Shown: piece after piece, positions 17,806-25,603 of the stretch
Layout of the letters: each line of letters opens with the position of its first letter
Position numbering within the stretch: the stretch's first letter is position 1
From: Amycolatopsis sp. EV170708-02-1
GTDB taxonomy: Bacteria; Actinomycetota; Actinomycetes; Mycobacteriales; Pseudonocardiaceae
DNA length: 64,000 nt
Direction of reading: 5' to 3'
Assembly: GCF_022479115.1 (NCBI RefSeq)
Contig: NZ_CP092497.1
Span: 5,890,001-5,954,000 of the forward strand
Program-made: the position numbers and the translations under genes
The notes under the pieces: generated by a model
Told to the model about the DNA's origin: nothing
Seen by the model: only the letters and a program-made list of their open reading frames with translations
Databases searched by the model: none

Positions 17806-18699
17806 TTATGCGTCGCGCGTATGAAGCGTGTCCGTCACGAACGTGAAGAAGCGGCGGGCCGCGGGCGCGGCCGGCCCACCCGCGGCGGTCAGCATCCCGA
17901 TCTCCCGCCTCGCCTTGGCGTCGGTCAACGCCAGTTCCACCGTGCCCGGATGGTGGGCGGCCCCCGGTCGCGATTCCGGCACGATCGCGATACCCGCCTC
18001 CGCCGCGACCAGGGCACGCACCGTGCCGATCTCGGTACCCTCGATGACCGCATCGGGAGTGAATCCCGCTTCGCCGCACACGCGGTCGAAGATCTGCCGC
18101 ACTCCGAACACGCGCGGGAAAGCGACGAAGGACTCGGCCGCGAGTTCGGCGGCCGCGACCGACTCCCGCACGGCCAGCGGATGGTTCGCCGGGACGAGGA
18201 CGTTGAGCCGTTCCTCCAGCAACGGGTACCAGCGAACGTCTTCCCCGGCGGGCCGGGGGCTGGTGACCCCGATGTCCAGGCGCCGGTGGCGAACCTCGTC
18301 CACCACGACGTCGGCCGCGTTGCCCCGCAGCTGGAAGGTGGTGGACGGCGCGACTTCCCGGTATTTCCGGATCAGGTCCGGGATGAGCCAGCCGCCGAGG
18401 GAATGAAGGAATCCCAACGCGACGGTGCCCGCGGCCGGGTCGAGCAGTGCGGTGATCCGCTGTTCGGCCGAAGCGACCTCGCCGATCGCTCGCAGCGCGT
18501 GCGCCCGCAGCACCTCGCCGTAGCGATTGAGGTGCAGCCGGTTCTGCCGCCGGTCGAACAGCCGCACACCCAGTTGCCGTTCGAGCCGCGCCACCGCGCG
18601 GGAGAGAGTCGGCTGCGAGATGTTCAGCTGCTGCGAGGCCGCGGTGACATGCTCGCACTCGGCGAGCGTGACGAACCATTGCAGCTCACGAAGCTCCAT
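17806..18699 (-). CDS. LysR-family transcriptional regulator
   Basis: The product is 297 residues from the ATG at 18699, where MELRELQWFVTLAE starts the canonical HTH (AASQQLNISQPTLSRAVARLE). The C-terminal domain shows the LysR co-inducer fold (GTVALGFLHSLGGWLIPDLI, FVAFPRVFGVRQI, AGIAIVPES). An upstream ATG at 18723 would add eight residues; neither start has a clear ribosome binding site. It lies between the lyase-PrpF-ligase operon on its own strand and the divergent PrpD-permease operon. It probably activates one or both in response to the pathway acid. Confidence 0.85.
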   Translation of the reverse strand: MELRELQWFVTLAECEHVTAASQQLNISQPTLSRAVARLERQLGVRLFDRRQNRLHLNRYGEVLRAHALRAIGEVASAEQRITALLDPAAGTVALGFLHSLGGWLIPDLIRKYREVAPSTTFQLRGNAADVVVDEVRHRRLDIGVTSPRPAGEDVRWYPLLEERLNVLVPANHPLAVRESVAAAELAAESFVAFPRVFGVRQIFDRVCGEAGFTPDAVIEGTEIGTVRALVAAEAGIAIVPESRPGAAHHPGTVELALTDAKARREIGMLTAAGGPAAPAARRFFTFVTDTLHTRDA

Positions 18700-18813
18700 C
18701 CAGCGACTATACGTCTCACGCATGATCCGGTCGATATGTGTTCATTTCACAAGCACCTCCCGGCCGCCGATCCTTGGGCGAACACCAGCCGATCGAGCAA
18801 AGGAGCAGTCGGG

Positions 18814-20208
18814 ATGACCATCGAAAGCCAGCGTGGCGAATCATTGGCTGGACGGGTAGGCGAGTTCGTCGCGCGAACAGGTTTCGGAGACATCCCCGAC
18901 GAGGTACTCGTCCGGGCTCGCCACCTCATCCTCGACGCCGTCGGCATCGCCTTCGCATCCACGACGTTCCCTTTCGCCGACGTCGCACGCGACGCGCTGA
19001 CTTCCTTCGAATCCGGGGAGCACGTGGTACTCGGCATGAAGGACCGGCTCAGCGCACGAGACGCCGCCTTGCTGAACGGAATCCTGATTCACGGTCTCGA
19101 CTTCGACGACACCCACCTGCCCGCGGTCGCTCACGTCACCGCGGCGGTCCTTCCCGCCGCGCTCTCCACGGCGGTCGCTTCGAACGCCACGACGCGTGAC
19201 CTCCTCCTCGCCTATGTCCTCGGCGTCGAGGTGATGGCGCGAGTCGGCATGGGCGGCGCCGGTGGACTACACGATGTCGGTTTCCATCCGACCGCTGTCG
19301 CCGGAGCGTTCGGTGCCGCCGTCGCCGCCGGCAAGGTCATGGGCCTCGACGCCACCGGATTGGCCGCCGCGCAAGGCATCGCCGGGTCGCAGGCAGCGGG
19401 CCTGATGGAGTTCCTGGAGGACGGCGCCTGGACGAAGCGCTTCCATCCTGGCTGGGCGGCCGCGAGCGGATTGACCGCCGCGAGCTTCGCCAGGGCCGGC
19501 TGGACCGGACCGCCCGCCGTTTACGAGGGTCGCTTCGGCCTCTACAACACCCACCTGGCCACCAGGGTCACCCGCCCGGACGCCGTCGTCGAGGGCCTCG
19601 GCTCGAGCTGGGAACTGCTTCGCACCGCGGTGAAACCGTTCCCCGTGTGCCACTTCAACCACGCCTTCGCCGATGCCGCACTGATTCTTCGCGAACGGCA
19701 CGCCGTGCGGGCCGAAGACATCGCCGAGATCCGCTGCGCCATCCATCCTGTCCCGCGCAAGGTGGTGTGCGAGCCCGTCGAAGCGAAATGGGCACCGCGA
19801 GACGAGTACGACGCCAAGTTCAGCCTTCCGTTCGCCATCGCCGCTTCCCTGGTGCGTGGCCGATTCACCCTCGACGAACTCGAATCGGATGCCCGCGCCG
19901 ACTCCCGGATCCGGGAGCTGTCCCGCAAGGTCGTCGTGCGAGACGATCCCGAGAGCGCGTTCCCCGCGGCCTATTCCGGCTTCGTGGAGATCGAGCTTCT
20001 CGACGGACAGGTGTTCAGCCATCGGGAGCAGTACAACCGCGGCCACGAGGAGCGGCCGCTCTCCGATGACGAAATCGTCCGGAAGTTCCGCGGCACGATC
20101 GGGCGGGTCGCCGATAGCGAAGAGGCGGACCGTGTGCGGCGCGCCGTGCTCGAGCTCCCCGTAGACCGTCCGGCCGCCGAATTCGCCGAGGCCTGCGGCG
20201 CCCGATAG
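18814..20208 (+). CDS. MmgE/PrpD family dehydratase-like protein
   Basis: This 464-residue protein matches the MmgE/PrpD family, which includes 2-methylcitrate dehydratase and cis-aconitate decarboxylase. The early helical domain (RARHLILDAVGIAFAS), LNGILIHGLDFDDTH, the HPTAVAGAFGAA strand and the KPFPVCHFNHAFADA segment of the lid domain are all present. The ATG at 18814 follows AAAGGAG. Paired with the permease 14 bases downstream and facing a LysR gene, it is likely to dehydrate or decarboxylate an imported citrate-like acid. The operon on the other side of the LysR gene could finish the degradation. Confidence 0.85.
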   Translation: MTIESQRGESLAGRVGEFVARTGFGDIPDEVLVRARHLILDAVGIAFASTTFPFADVARDALTSFESGEHVVLGMKDRLSARDAALLNGILIHGLDFDDTHLPAVAHVTAAVLPAALSTAVASNATTRDLLLAYVLGVEVMARVGMGGAGGLHDVGFHPTAVAGAFGAAVAAGKVMGLDATGLAAAQGIAGSQAAGLMEFLEDGAWTKRFHPGWAAASGLTAASFARAGWTGPPAVYEGRFGLYNTHLATRVTRPDAVVEGLGSSWELLRTAVKPFPVCHFNHAFADAALILRERHAVRAEDIAEIRCAIHPVPRKVVCEPVEAKWAPRDEYDAKFSLPFAIAASLVRGRFTLDELESDARADSRIRELSRKVVVRDDPESAFPAAYSGFVEIELLDGQVFSHREQYNRGHEERPLSDDEIVRKFRGTIGRVADSEEADRVRRAVLELPVDRPAAEFAEACGAR

Positions 20209-20222
20209 AGAGGTGAGGAGCA

Positions 20223-21590
20223 ATGTCGCTCGAACTCATCGGTGTCCTGATCCTTGTCGTCCTGTTCGCGCTGTCCGGTCTGCGCGGTCTCAATCTCGGA
20301 ATCCTGGCCTTCGTCGCGACGTTTCTCTTCGGAACTGTCGCATTGGGACGAAGCACGAAGGAAATCCTGGCCGGTTTCCCTGGAGAACTGTTCATCGTCC
20401 TGCTCGCCGTGACGTTCCTGTTCGGCATCGCACGGGTCAACGGGACGGTCGACCTCCTCGTCCACCACGTCATGCGGCTGGCGGGCAAGCGCGTCGCCGT
20501 CATCCCGTGGGCGCTGTTCCTGATCACGGCCGGGCTGTGCGCCGCGGGAGCGGCCTCACCCGCGGCGATCGCGATCGTCGCGCCGATCGGCATCACCTTC
20601 GCCATCCGCAACGGCATCAAGCCACTGTATGCCGGCTTGATGGCGGCCAACGGCGCCGCGGCCGGCGCTTTCGCACCGAGCGGCATCCTCGGCGGGATCG
20701 TGCTCGCCTCCGTCGAGTCACAAGGCCTGCCCGTCGACCGCGCCCTGCTGTTCGGCGGGACATTCGCCTTCAACGTGGCCGTGGCGTTGTGCAGCTGGGT
20801 GCTGTTCGGCCGCAAACGTGATCCGAATCCACCACGGCCGACGGAATCGGCCGCCGAGGAAGCCACCGGTGGTACGGCGGCGGGTCGACCGGCAGGCGAT
20901 TTGCCCGCCGGGGCAACGAGGTCGGGCACCGAGGTCGTCGCAGCGCCGACGGCGACCAAGGTGGGTGCACGCCCTGATCCCGACGAGCCGGAGGACACGC
21001 GGATGACCCCCGAGCGCATCGCCACGATGCTCGGGGTGGTCTTGCTCGTCGTCGGCGCGGCATTGGCGGGCCTCGACACGGGCTTCACGGCGCTGACGAT
21101 CGCGACCGTGCTCGCCCTGGCGTTCCCGAAAACCGCCGCGCGTGCCGTCTCCGAGATCGCGTGGCCGGTGATCCTGCTGGTGTGCGGGATCGTCACGTAT
21201 GTCTCGCTGCTCACCGCGCTGGGGGTGATCGACTCGCTCGGCGCCGCGATCGCGACGATCGGCGCACCACTGCTCGCGGCGTTGGTCATCTGTTACACCG
21301 GTGGAGTGGTGTCGGCGTTCGCCTCGACGACAGCCATCCTGGGAGCACTCATTCCGCTGTCGATGCCGTTTCTCACGACAGGCGCGCTTCCGGTCACCGC
21401 TGTGCTGATCGCCGTGTGCACCGCGTCCACCATCGTCGACGCGAGCCCGTTCTCCACGGGTGGGGCGCTCATCATCGCGAGCGCGCCCCACGAGCAACGG
21501 GCCCGTACCTATCGCGGGCTCCTGCTGTGGGGCGCGGGCGTCTGCGCCATCGGGCCGGCGGCGGGCTGGCTCCTTTTCGTCGCCCTGTGA
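20223..21590 (+). CDS. SLC13/CitM-MatC type dicarboxylate permease
   Basis: This 455-residue membrane protein starts LILVVLFALSGLRGLNLGIL and has a GFPGELFIVLLAVTFLFGIAR block, the pattern of the MatC-type malonate/dicarboxylate carriers in the ion-transporter superfamily. Both halves carry inward re-entrant motifs (GAASPAAIAIVAPIG; STIVDASPFSTGGAL). A charged, low-complexity linker of about 80 residues separates the halves, longer than usual. GAGGTGAGGAG sits directly before the ATG. It most likely imports the di- or tricarboxylate handled by the adjacent PrpD-like enzyme. A hairpin terminator follows at 21595-21632. Confidence 0.75.
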   Translation: MSLELIGVLILVVLFALSGLRGLNLGILAFVATFLFGTVALGRSTKEILAGFPGELFIVLLAVTFLFGIARVNGTVDLLVHHVMRLAGKRVAVIPWALFLITAGLCAAGAASPAAIAIVAPIGITFAIRNGIKPLYAGLMAANGAAAGAFAPSGILGGIVLASVESQGLPVDRALLFGGTFAFNVAVALCSWVLFGRKRDPNPPRPTESAAEEATGGTAAGRPAGDLPAGATRSGTEVVAAPTATKVGARPDPDEPEDTRMTPERIATMLGVVLLVVGAALAGLDTGFTALTIATVLALAFPKTAARAVSEIAWPVILLVCGIVTYVSLLTALGVIDSLGAAIATIGAPLLAALVICYTGGVVSAFASTTAILGALIPLSMPFLTTGALPVTAVLIAVCTASTIVDASPFSTGGALIIASAPHEQRARTYRGLLLWGAGVCAIGPAAGWLLFVAL

Positions 21591-21594
21591 GAGA

Positions 21595-21632
21595 CCGGTG
21601 CCCGTCGCCGGCTCCCACGGGACGGGCACCGG
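21595..21632 (+). terminator. Hairpin terminator after the permease gene
   Basis: Arms 21595-21606 (CCGGTGCCCGTC) and 21621-21632 are perfect 12-base complements with a 14-base loop. It starts four bases after the permease stop. No T-run follows, as is common for actinobacterial terminators. Confidence 0.65.
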
Positions 21633-21644
21633 ATCCACAGCTGC

Positions 21645-21927
21645 CTATTGAGGGGTAAGGCAAATATGGCGTGTCCGACACCTCTGCGGCGAGCCTTCTC
21701 TCGAAGCCGGCGCCCGGTACTCGTGTCGCGAAAGCCACTTTCGGGACACCAGACGTCGCGAAAGTGGCTTTCGCGACACACCCGATCGCACCAGGACGTC
21801 GCACGCCACAATCGACCCTGCCTGACCGGCCACCCACCCCCGCCGACGTTGCGAAAGCCTCTTTCGCAACGTTGAAGGTTGCGAAAGAGGCTTCGCAACA
21901 CGCCACCTTTGCCTTACTCCTCAATAG
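21645..21927. repeat. MITE-like element: 30-bp inverted ends around four internal palindromes
   Basis: The ends 21645-21674 and 21898-21927 are inverted repeats matching at 27 of 30 positions, beginning CTATTGAGG on each outer side. Inside lie four palindromes built on one theme. 21723-21749 and 21755-21777 are of the GTCGCGAAAG/CTTTCGCGAC type. 21846-21872 and 21878-21899 are of the GTTGCGAAAG/CTTTCGCAAC type. Each can form a hairpin. The element has no coding capacity and sits between converging genes. The inverted ends suggest a non-autonomous transposed unit; the inner palindromes are reminiscent of intergenic repeats I recall from Amycolatopsis genomes. It could also terminate transcription from both sides. 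Confidence 0.6.
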
Positions 21928-21961
21928 TGAGTCGCACGCGACAGCATCCGAGGGGCCGGGT

Positions 21962-24043
21962 TCACCGGACTCCGCCTTCTTCGCGTGGCGCCATGTTCAG
22001 GCGCTGCATCAGGAAGGCCAGCCAGTGGGTCGCGTGGGTGACGGCTTCGGACCTACTGGTAGCCGTTCCGTGTCCGACGCCGTCCCAGACGCGCAGTAAC
22101 ACCGGAGCCGGGCCCGCCGTGGCTTGCGCTCGAGCGATGAACTTGCGGACAGGCCCTGGAGGACACGCGACGTCCGCTCCACCCGCGTGCACGTAGAGCG
22201 CCGGGTAGACCGTGTCTCCCTCGATGAGCTGATAGGGCGACATCCCGGAGAGGCGCGCGATGTCGTCCGGGTCGCCGAGGTCGCCGTATTCCGCGGTGAT
22301 GGCGAACCGGCCGTAGGGATGCCGGTGGCATCCGATGATGTCGAGGACAGGGCACTGGGAGACCACCGCCGTCCACAGGTCCGGGCGCTGGGCGAAGGCG
22401 ACACCTGCCATGATCCCGCCATTGCTCCACCCGGTCACCGCGAGCCGTTCGGCTGTGGTCACCCCGCTGTCGACGAGATGTCCGGCAATGGCGTAGAGGT
22501 CGTCGAAGCTGTTCTGCTTGTTCCGGACGCGCCCGGCGTCGGCCCAGCCGGAACCGAGGTCACCGCCGCCGCGCTGGTGCGAGATGACCAGGGCTCCGCC
22601 GGCGGCGACGAAAGCCGCGACGGGGCCTGGGTACTGAGCCGGCCAGGCGACCCGGCCGCCACCGTAAGCGGTGATGAGGGTCGGGAGGGCGCGGGTTCCG
22701 TCCGCGCCGTCCGGCAGGACGAGGTGGTAGGGCACCCTGGTGCCGTCCGCGGACCGCGCCCAGCGGAGTGAAGAAGTCGCTCCCGGGAGATGAACGCGCG
22801 GCGCGCGGAGCGTGTCGACCCGCCCGGAGCCCGGGCGGTAGCGGTACAAGCCCGGTGACGAGGTCGGGGTGGAGAACAGGAAGACGAACTCCTCCGGGTG
22901 GCCGGTGGGAGTCAGAGCGGCATTGGGGAGCACGTCGAGCGGCAAGGCGCCCCGGCCGGGCAGCGGTACCTCCTCCAGTTCCCGTCCGTCGCGGTCGAAC
23001 ACCCAGGCGCGCGCCTCGGTGTCGACCGATCCGGTCACCACCAGACGCTCGCCGACCAGCCTGACGTGGCTGAGCACCCGCCCGGACTCAGGAACCAGTT
23101 CCCGCCAGGTGGCCGGGTCCGAGGGAGCAGGCTCGTCGAACGGGATCGCGATCACCCGCCCGCGAGGGGCTCCGTGGTCGGTGACCGCGATGTACCGGTC
23201 CCCATCGATCACCCCGGCGACGGACGAGCCGAGCCCCTGGACGAACGGCCGCCACGCTCGCTCCGGGAGATCACATACGTACTGCGGGAGCGGCCAGACA
23301 CCGGAAACCACGGCACGTTTGCCGTCCACCGAGACCTGGACGGTCGCCCCGTGGGCGACATCGACCGGTTCGGGTTCGGTGGCGGGCGCGCCGCCGACCG
23401 CGTGGAAGTACACCCGGAAGGCGAACGACTCCGACGACAGGTCACCGGCCGTGTAGAAGAACCCGGAACTGTCGGGCAGCCAGTGCGGAGTGACCAACGG
23501 CCCCATCGTCCGCTGCGGGATCCGGTCCGGCAGGCGATCACCGGTTTCCGCGTCCAGCAACCAGATCTCGCCGAGTTCGGAACCGTCTTCGCAGACCCCG
23601 AAAGCGGCGATCCGCCCGTCCGGGGACGGGGCGAGCCACGAGATCTGCCGGGTTCCGTCGTCGTTCGGGTCATAGAGCGCGCGTCCAGGCCCGTCCGGCG
23701 CATCGGAGACCACGAGGACCGCCCGTTCCGGATAGTCCGGCGCGGGAGTCCGATCGAGGCGGAACCACCGGCCGCCGGCGAAGCGCGGCGCCGGGTCGAC
23801 CATCCAGTTCGGCGAACCGGTGCCGTCCGTGACGCACCGGTCGACCGAGGCGCGGAGGGCCGCCATGTGCGGCCACCCTCCGACGAAGGCGTCGGTGAGG
23901 GAGTTCTGCGCCCGCTGCCACGCTTCCGTTTCGCCGGAATCGTCCTCCAGCCAACGGTAAGGATCGGGAAAGCTGATGTCCATGACGGTGTCCTGGGCAT
24001 CGACAGTTCTCGCCGCCGGGTAATCCAAGCGTTCACCGACCAT
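21962..24043 (-). CDS. S9 family prolyl oligopeptidase
   Basis: This 693-residue protein has an N-terminal beta-propeller (starting at PDPYRWLEDDSGE) and a C-terminal alpha/beta-hydrolase domain. The nucleophile is in TGWSNGG; the acid and base are probably Asp in HAGGADVACPPG and His in WDGVGHG. S9A enzymes cleave short, proline-containing peptides in the cytoplasm. The oxyanion/QRGGGDLGSGWADAG region is well conserved. The ATG at 24043 is preceded by GGAAGGAC. It is divergent from the FAD oxidase and second oligopeptidase operon. The shared intergenic region is rich in palindromes, so the three genes may be co-regulated. Confidence 0.85.
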   Translation of the reverse strand: MVGERLDYPAARTVDAQDTVMDISFPDPYRWLEDDSGETEAWQRAQNSLTDAFVGGWPHMAALRASVDRCVTDGTGSPNWMVDPAPRFAGGRWFRLDRTPAPDYPERAVLVVSDAPDGPGRALYDPNDDGTRQISWLAPSPDGRIAAFGVCEDGSELGEIWLLDAETGDRLPDRIPQRTMGPLVTPHWLPDSSGFFYTAGDLSSESFAFRVYFHAVGGAPATEPEPVDVAHGATVQVSVDGKRAVVSGVWPLPQYVCDLPERAWRPFVQGLGSSVAGVIDGDRYIAVTDHGAPRGRVIAIPFDEPAPSDPATWRELVPESGRVLSHVRLVGERLVVTGSVDTEARAWVFDRDGRELEEVPLPGRGALPLDVLPNAALTPTGHPEEFVFLFSTPTSSPGLYRYRPGSGRVDTLRAPRVHLPGATSSLRWARSADGTRVPYHLVLPDGADGTRALPTLITAYGGGRVAWPAQYPGPVAAFVAAGGALVISHQRGGGDLGSGWADAGRVRNKQNSFDDLYAIAGHLVDSGVTTAERLAVTGWSNGGIMAGVAFAQRPDLWTAVVSQCPVLDIIGCHRHPYGRFAITAEYGDLGDPDDIARLSGMSPYQLIEGDTVYPALYVHAGGADVACPPGPVRKFIARAQATAGPAPVLLRVWDGVGHGTATSRSEAVTHATHWLAFLMQRLNMAPREEGGVR

Positions 24044-24145
24044 CGTTCCGTCCTTCCGCTGCCGCTTCCACTGTGGACAAGCACCGTATTTCCCGGTGCC
24101 CGCCACCGCCACCGACGATTGCCGGGCGATTCGCGCCGCAGGTCA

Positions 24146-24235
24146 GACATCTGTCGAACGACTCCGGCGCAGGCGATCGCTTTCGACAGATGTCGTGTTC
24201 GCCGACGCCGGCTTCCGCTGGAAGCATGATGCTTC
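24146..24235. promoter_or_regulatory. Palindrome-rich shared control region of divergent peptidase/oxidase genes
   Basis: Arms 24146-24158 (GACATCTGTCGAA) and 24182-24194 are perfect 13-base inverted complements. Each arm contains its own smaller palindrome (GACA-TC-TGTC and GACA-GA-TGTC), so they may be two operator sites. Downstream, GCTTCC-GCT-GGAAGC (24211-24225) overlaps GAAGCAT-G-ATGCTTC (24221-24235), both perfect. Only one of those two hairpins could form at a time. The region lies between the oligopeptidase start at 24043 and the oxidase start at 24320. Confidence 0.55.
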
Positions 24236-24319
24236 GCGGGCACTCCGGCGCCGACAATGTCACTGTCCATTGTGGCCGGTGCGGGGACGCGCGCGGCCGA
24301 GCCTGGGAGGGAGCGAACC

Positions 24320-25603
24320 ATGGCCACGGACGTCGTGGTGATCGGTGCGGGAGTCATGGGCGCGTCGATCGCATGGGAACTGGCCCGGAGGGGCCGGCGC
24401 GTGACGGTCGTCGACAAGGCAGGAGGAGCAGGGCACGGCTCCACGAGCGCGTCGAGCGCGGTGGTGCGGTTCAACTTCTCCACACTGGCCGGCGTCACCG
24501 CCGCCTGGGAGGCGCAGTTCGGCTGGCGGTCGTGGCCCGAGCACCTCGGTCATGACGTCGGCGAACCGGCCCGGTTCGTGCGGTGCGGGATCGCGTTGCT
24601 GGACGTGGACATCATGCCGCGGCAGGCTTTCCTGCCCCTGTTCGCCAAGGTCGGCGTCCCGTTCGAGGAGTGGTCCGACACGCAGCTGCGGGAGCGGATC
24701 CCGGGTATCGACGTGGGTAGGTACTGGCCGCCCAAACGCATCGACGACGAAGGATTCTGGCGGGAGACCGAAGGCACCCTCGGCGCGGTCTACACACCGG
24801 ACGCCGGCTTCGTCAGCGACCCGCAACTGGCCGCGCAGAACCTCGCCGACGCGGCGCGGGCGCACGGCGCCGAGTTCAGGTTCCACGCCACCGTCAGCCA
24901 CATCGAGCGGACGAACGACCGCGTGACCGCGGTGACGCTGGCGGACGGCACCCGGCTCCCCTGCGCCGTCGTGGTCAACGCCGCGGGCCCGTGGTCGGGC
25001 CGGATCAACGAACTCGCCGGGGTCGGCGCCGACTTCACGGTGCGCTCGCGACCGCTGCGCCAGGAGGTCGCGCACATGCCCGCCCCGCCCGGCGGGCTCG
25101 GCATCGCCGTCGCGGATCTGGACCTCGGGACGTATCTGCGCGGCGATACCGGCGGCGGGCTGCTGATCGGCGGGACCGAGCCGGACTGCGATCCGCTCCA
25201 GTGGATCGAAGACCCCGACGCCCTCACCCAGCATCCCACCATGGCCGTGTTCGAGGCACAGGTGACGCGCGCCGCGCGCCGGTTCCCGGAGCTCACGATC
25301 CCCAACCGTGCCCGAGGGGTGGCCGGGGTCTACGACGTCACCGACGACTGGACCCCGGTCTACGACCGCACCGACCTGGACGGCTTCTACGTCGCCATGG
25401 GAACAAGCGGCAACCAGTTCAAGAACGCCCCCGTCGTCGGCGGATTCCTGGCCGCGATCATCGAGCACACCGAGCGCGGTGCCGACCACGACGAACGGCC
25501 CGCGCGGTACGTCGGCGAGCACACCGGTCTGGAGATCGACCTGTCCGCGTTCTCCCGCAAACGTCCGCTCACGGCCGGGAACTCGGGCACGGTGCTGGGA
25601 TGA
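24320..25603 (+). CDS. FAD-dependent oxidoreductase of the DAO family
   Basis: This 427-residue flavoprotein opens with the dinucleotide-binding motif VVVIGAGVMGASIAWELARRG (GxGxxG at residues about 8-13). It continues STSASSAVVRFNFS, VVNAAGPWSG and, near the end, YVAMGTSGNQFKNAPVVGG. This is the D-amino-acid oxidase/sarcosine oxidase superfamily, which oxidises an amine or amino acid at the alpha carbon. The ATG at 24320 has GGGAGGGAG upstream. Its stop overlaps the start of the second oligopeptidase by four bases. The pair suggests cleavage of an unusual peptide followed by oxidation of a released D- or N-methyl amino acid. Substrate assignment is inference. Confidence 0.8.
   Translation: MATDVVVIGAGVMGASIAWELARRGRRVTVVDKAGGAGHGSTSASSAVVRFNFSTLAGVTAAWEAQFGWRSWPEHLGHDVGEPARFVRCGIALLDVDIMPRQAFLPLFAKVGVPFEEWSDTQLRERIPGIDVGRYWPPKRIDDEGFWRETEGTLGAVYTPDAGFVSDPQLAAQNLADAARAHGAEFRFHATVSHIERTNDRVTAVTLADGTRLPCAVVVNAAGPWSGRINELAGVGADFTVRSRPLRQEVAHMPAPPGGLGIAVADLDLGTYLRGDTGGGLLIGGTEPDCDPLQWIEDPDALTQHPTMAVFEAQVTRAARRFPELTIPNRARGVAGVYDVTDDWTPVYDRTDLDGFYVAMGTSGNQFKNAPVVGGFLAAIIEHTERGADHDERPARYVGEHTGLEIDLSAFSRKRPLTAGNSGTVLG

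Noticed and set aside
17332..18813. Upstream extension of the PrpD frame (958-residue ORF)
   Set aside because: It runs antisense through the lyase-like and LysR genes; the ATG at 18814 has a good ribosome binding site and the family's normal start.
21723..21899. Regular repeats that could suggest a CRISPR array
   Set aside because: Each unit is a palindrome with its own variation, spacing is irregular, there are no spacers and no cas genes are nearby.
22898..24229. 443-residue plus-strand ORF
   Set aside because: Antisense to the S9 oligopeptidase; no family signal.
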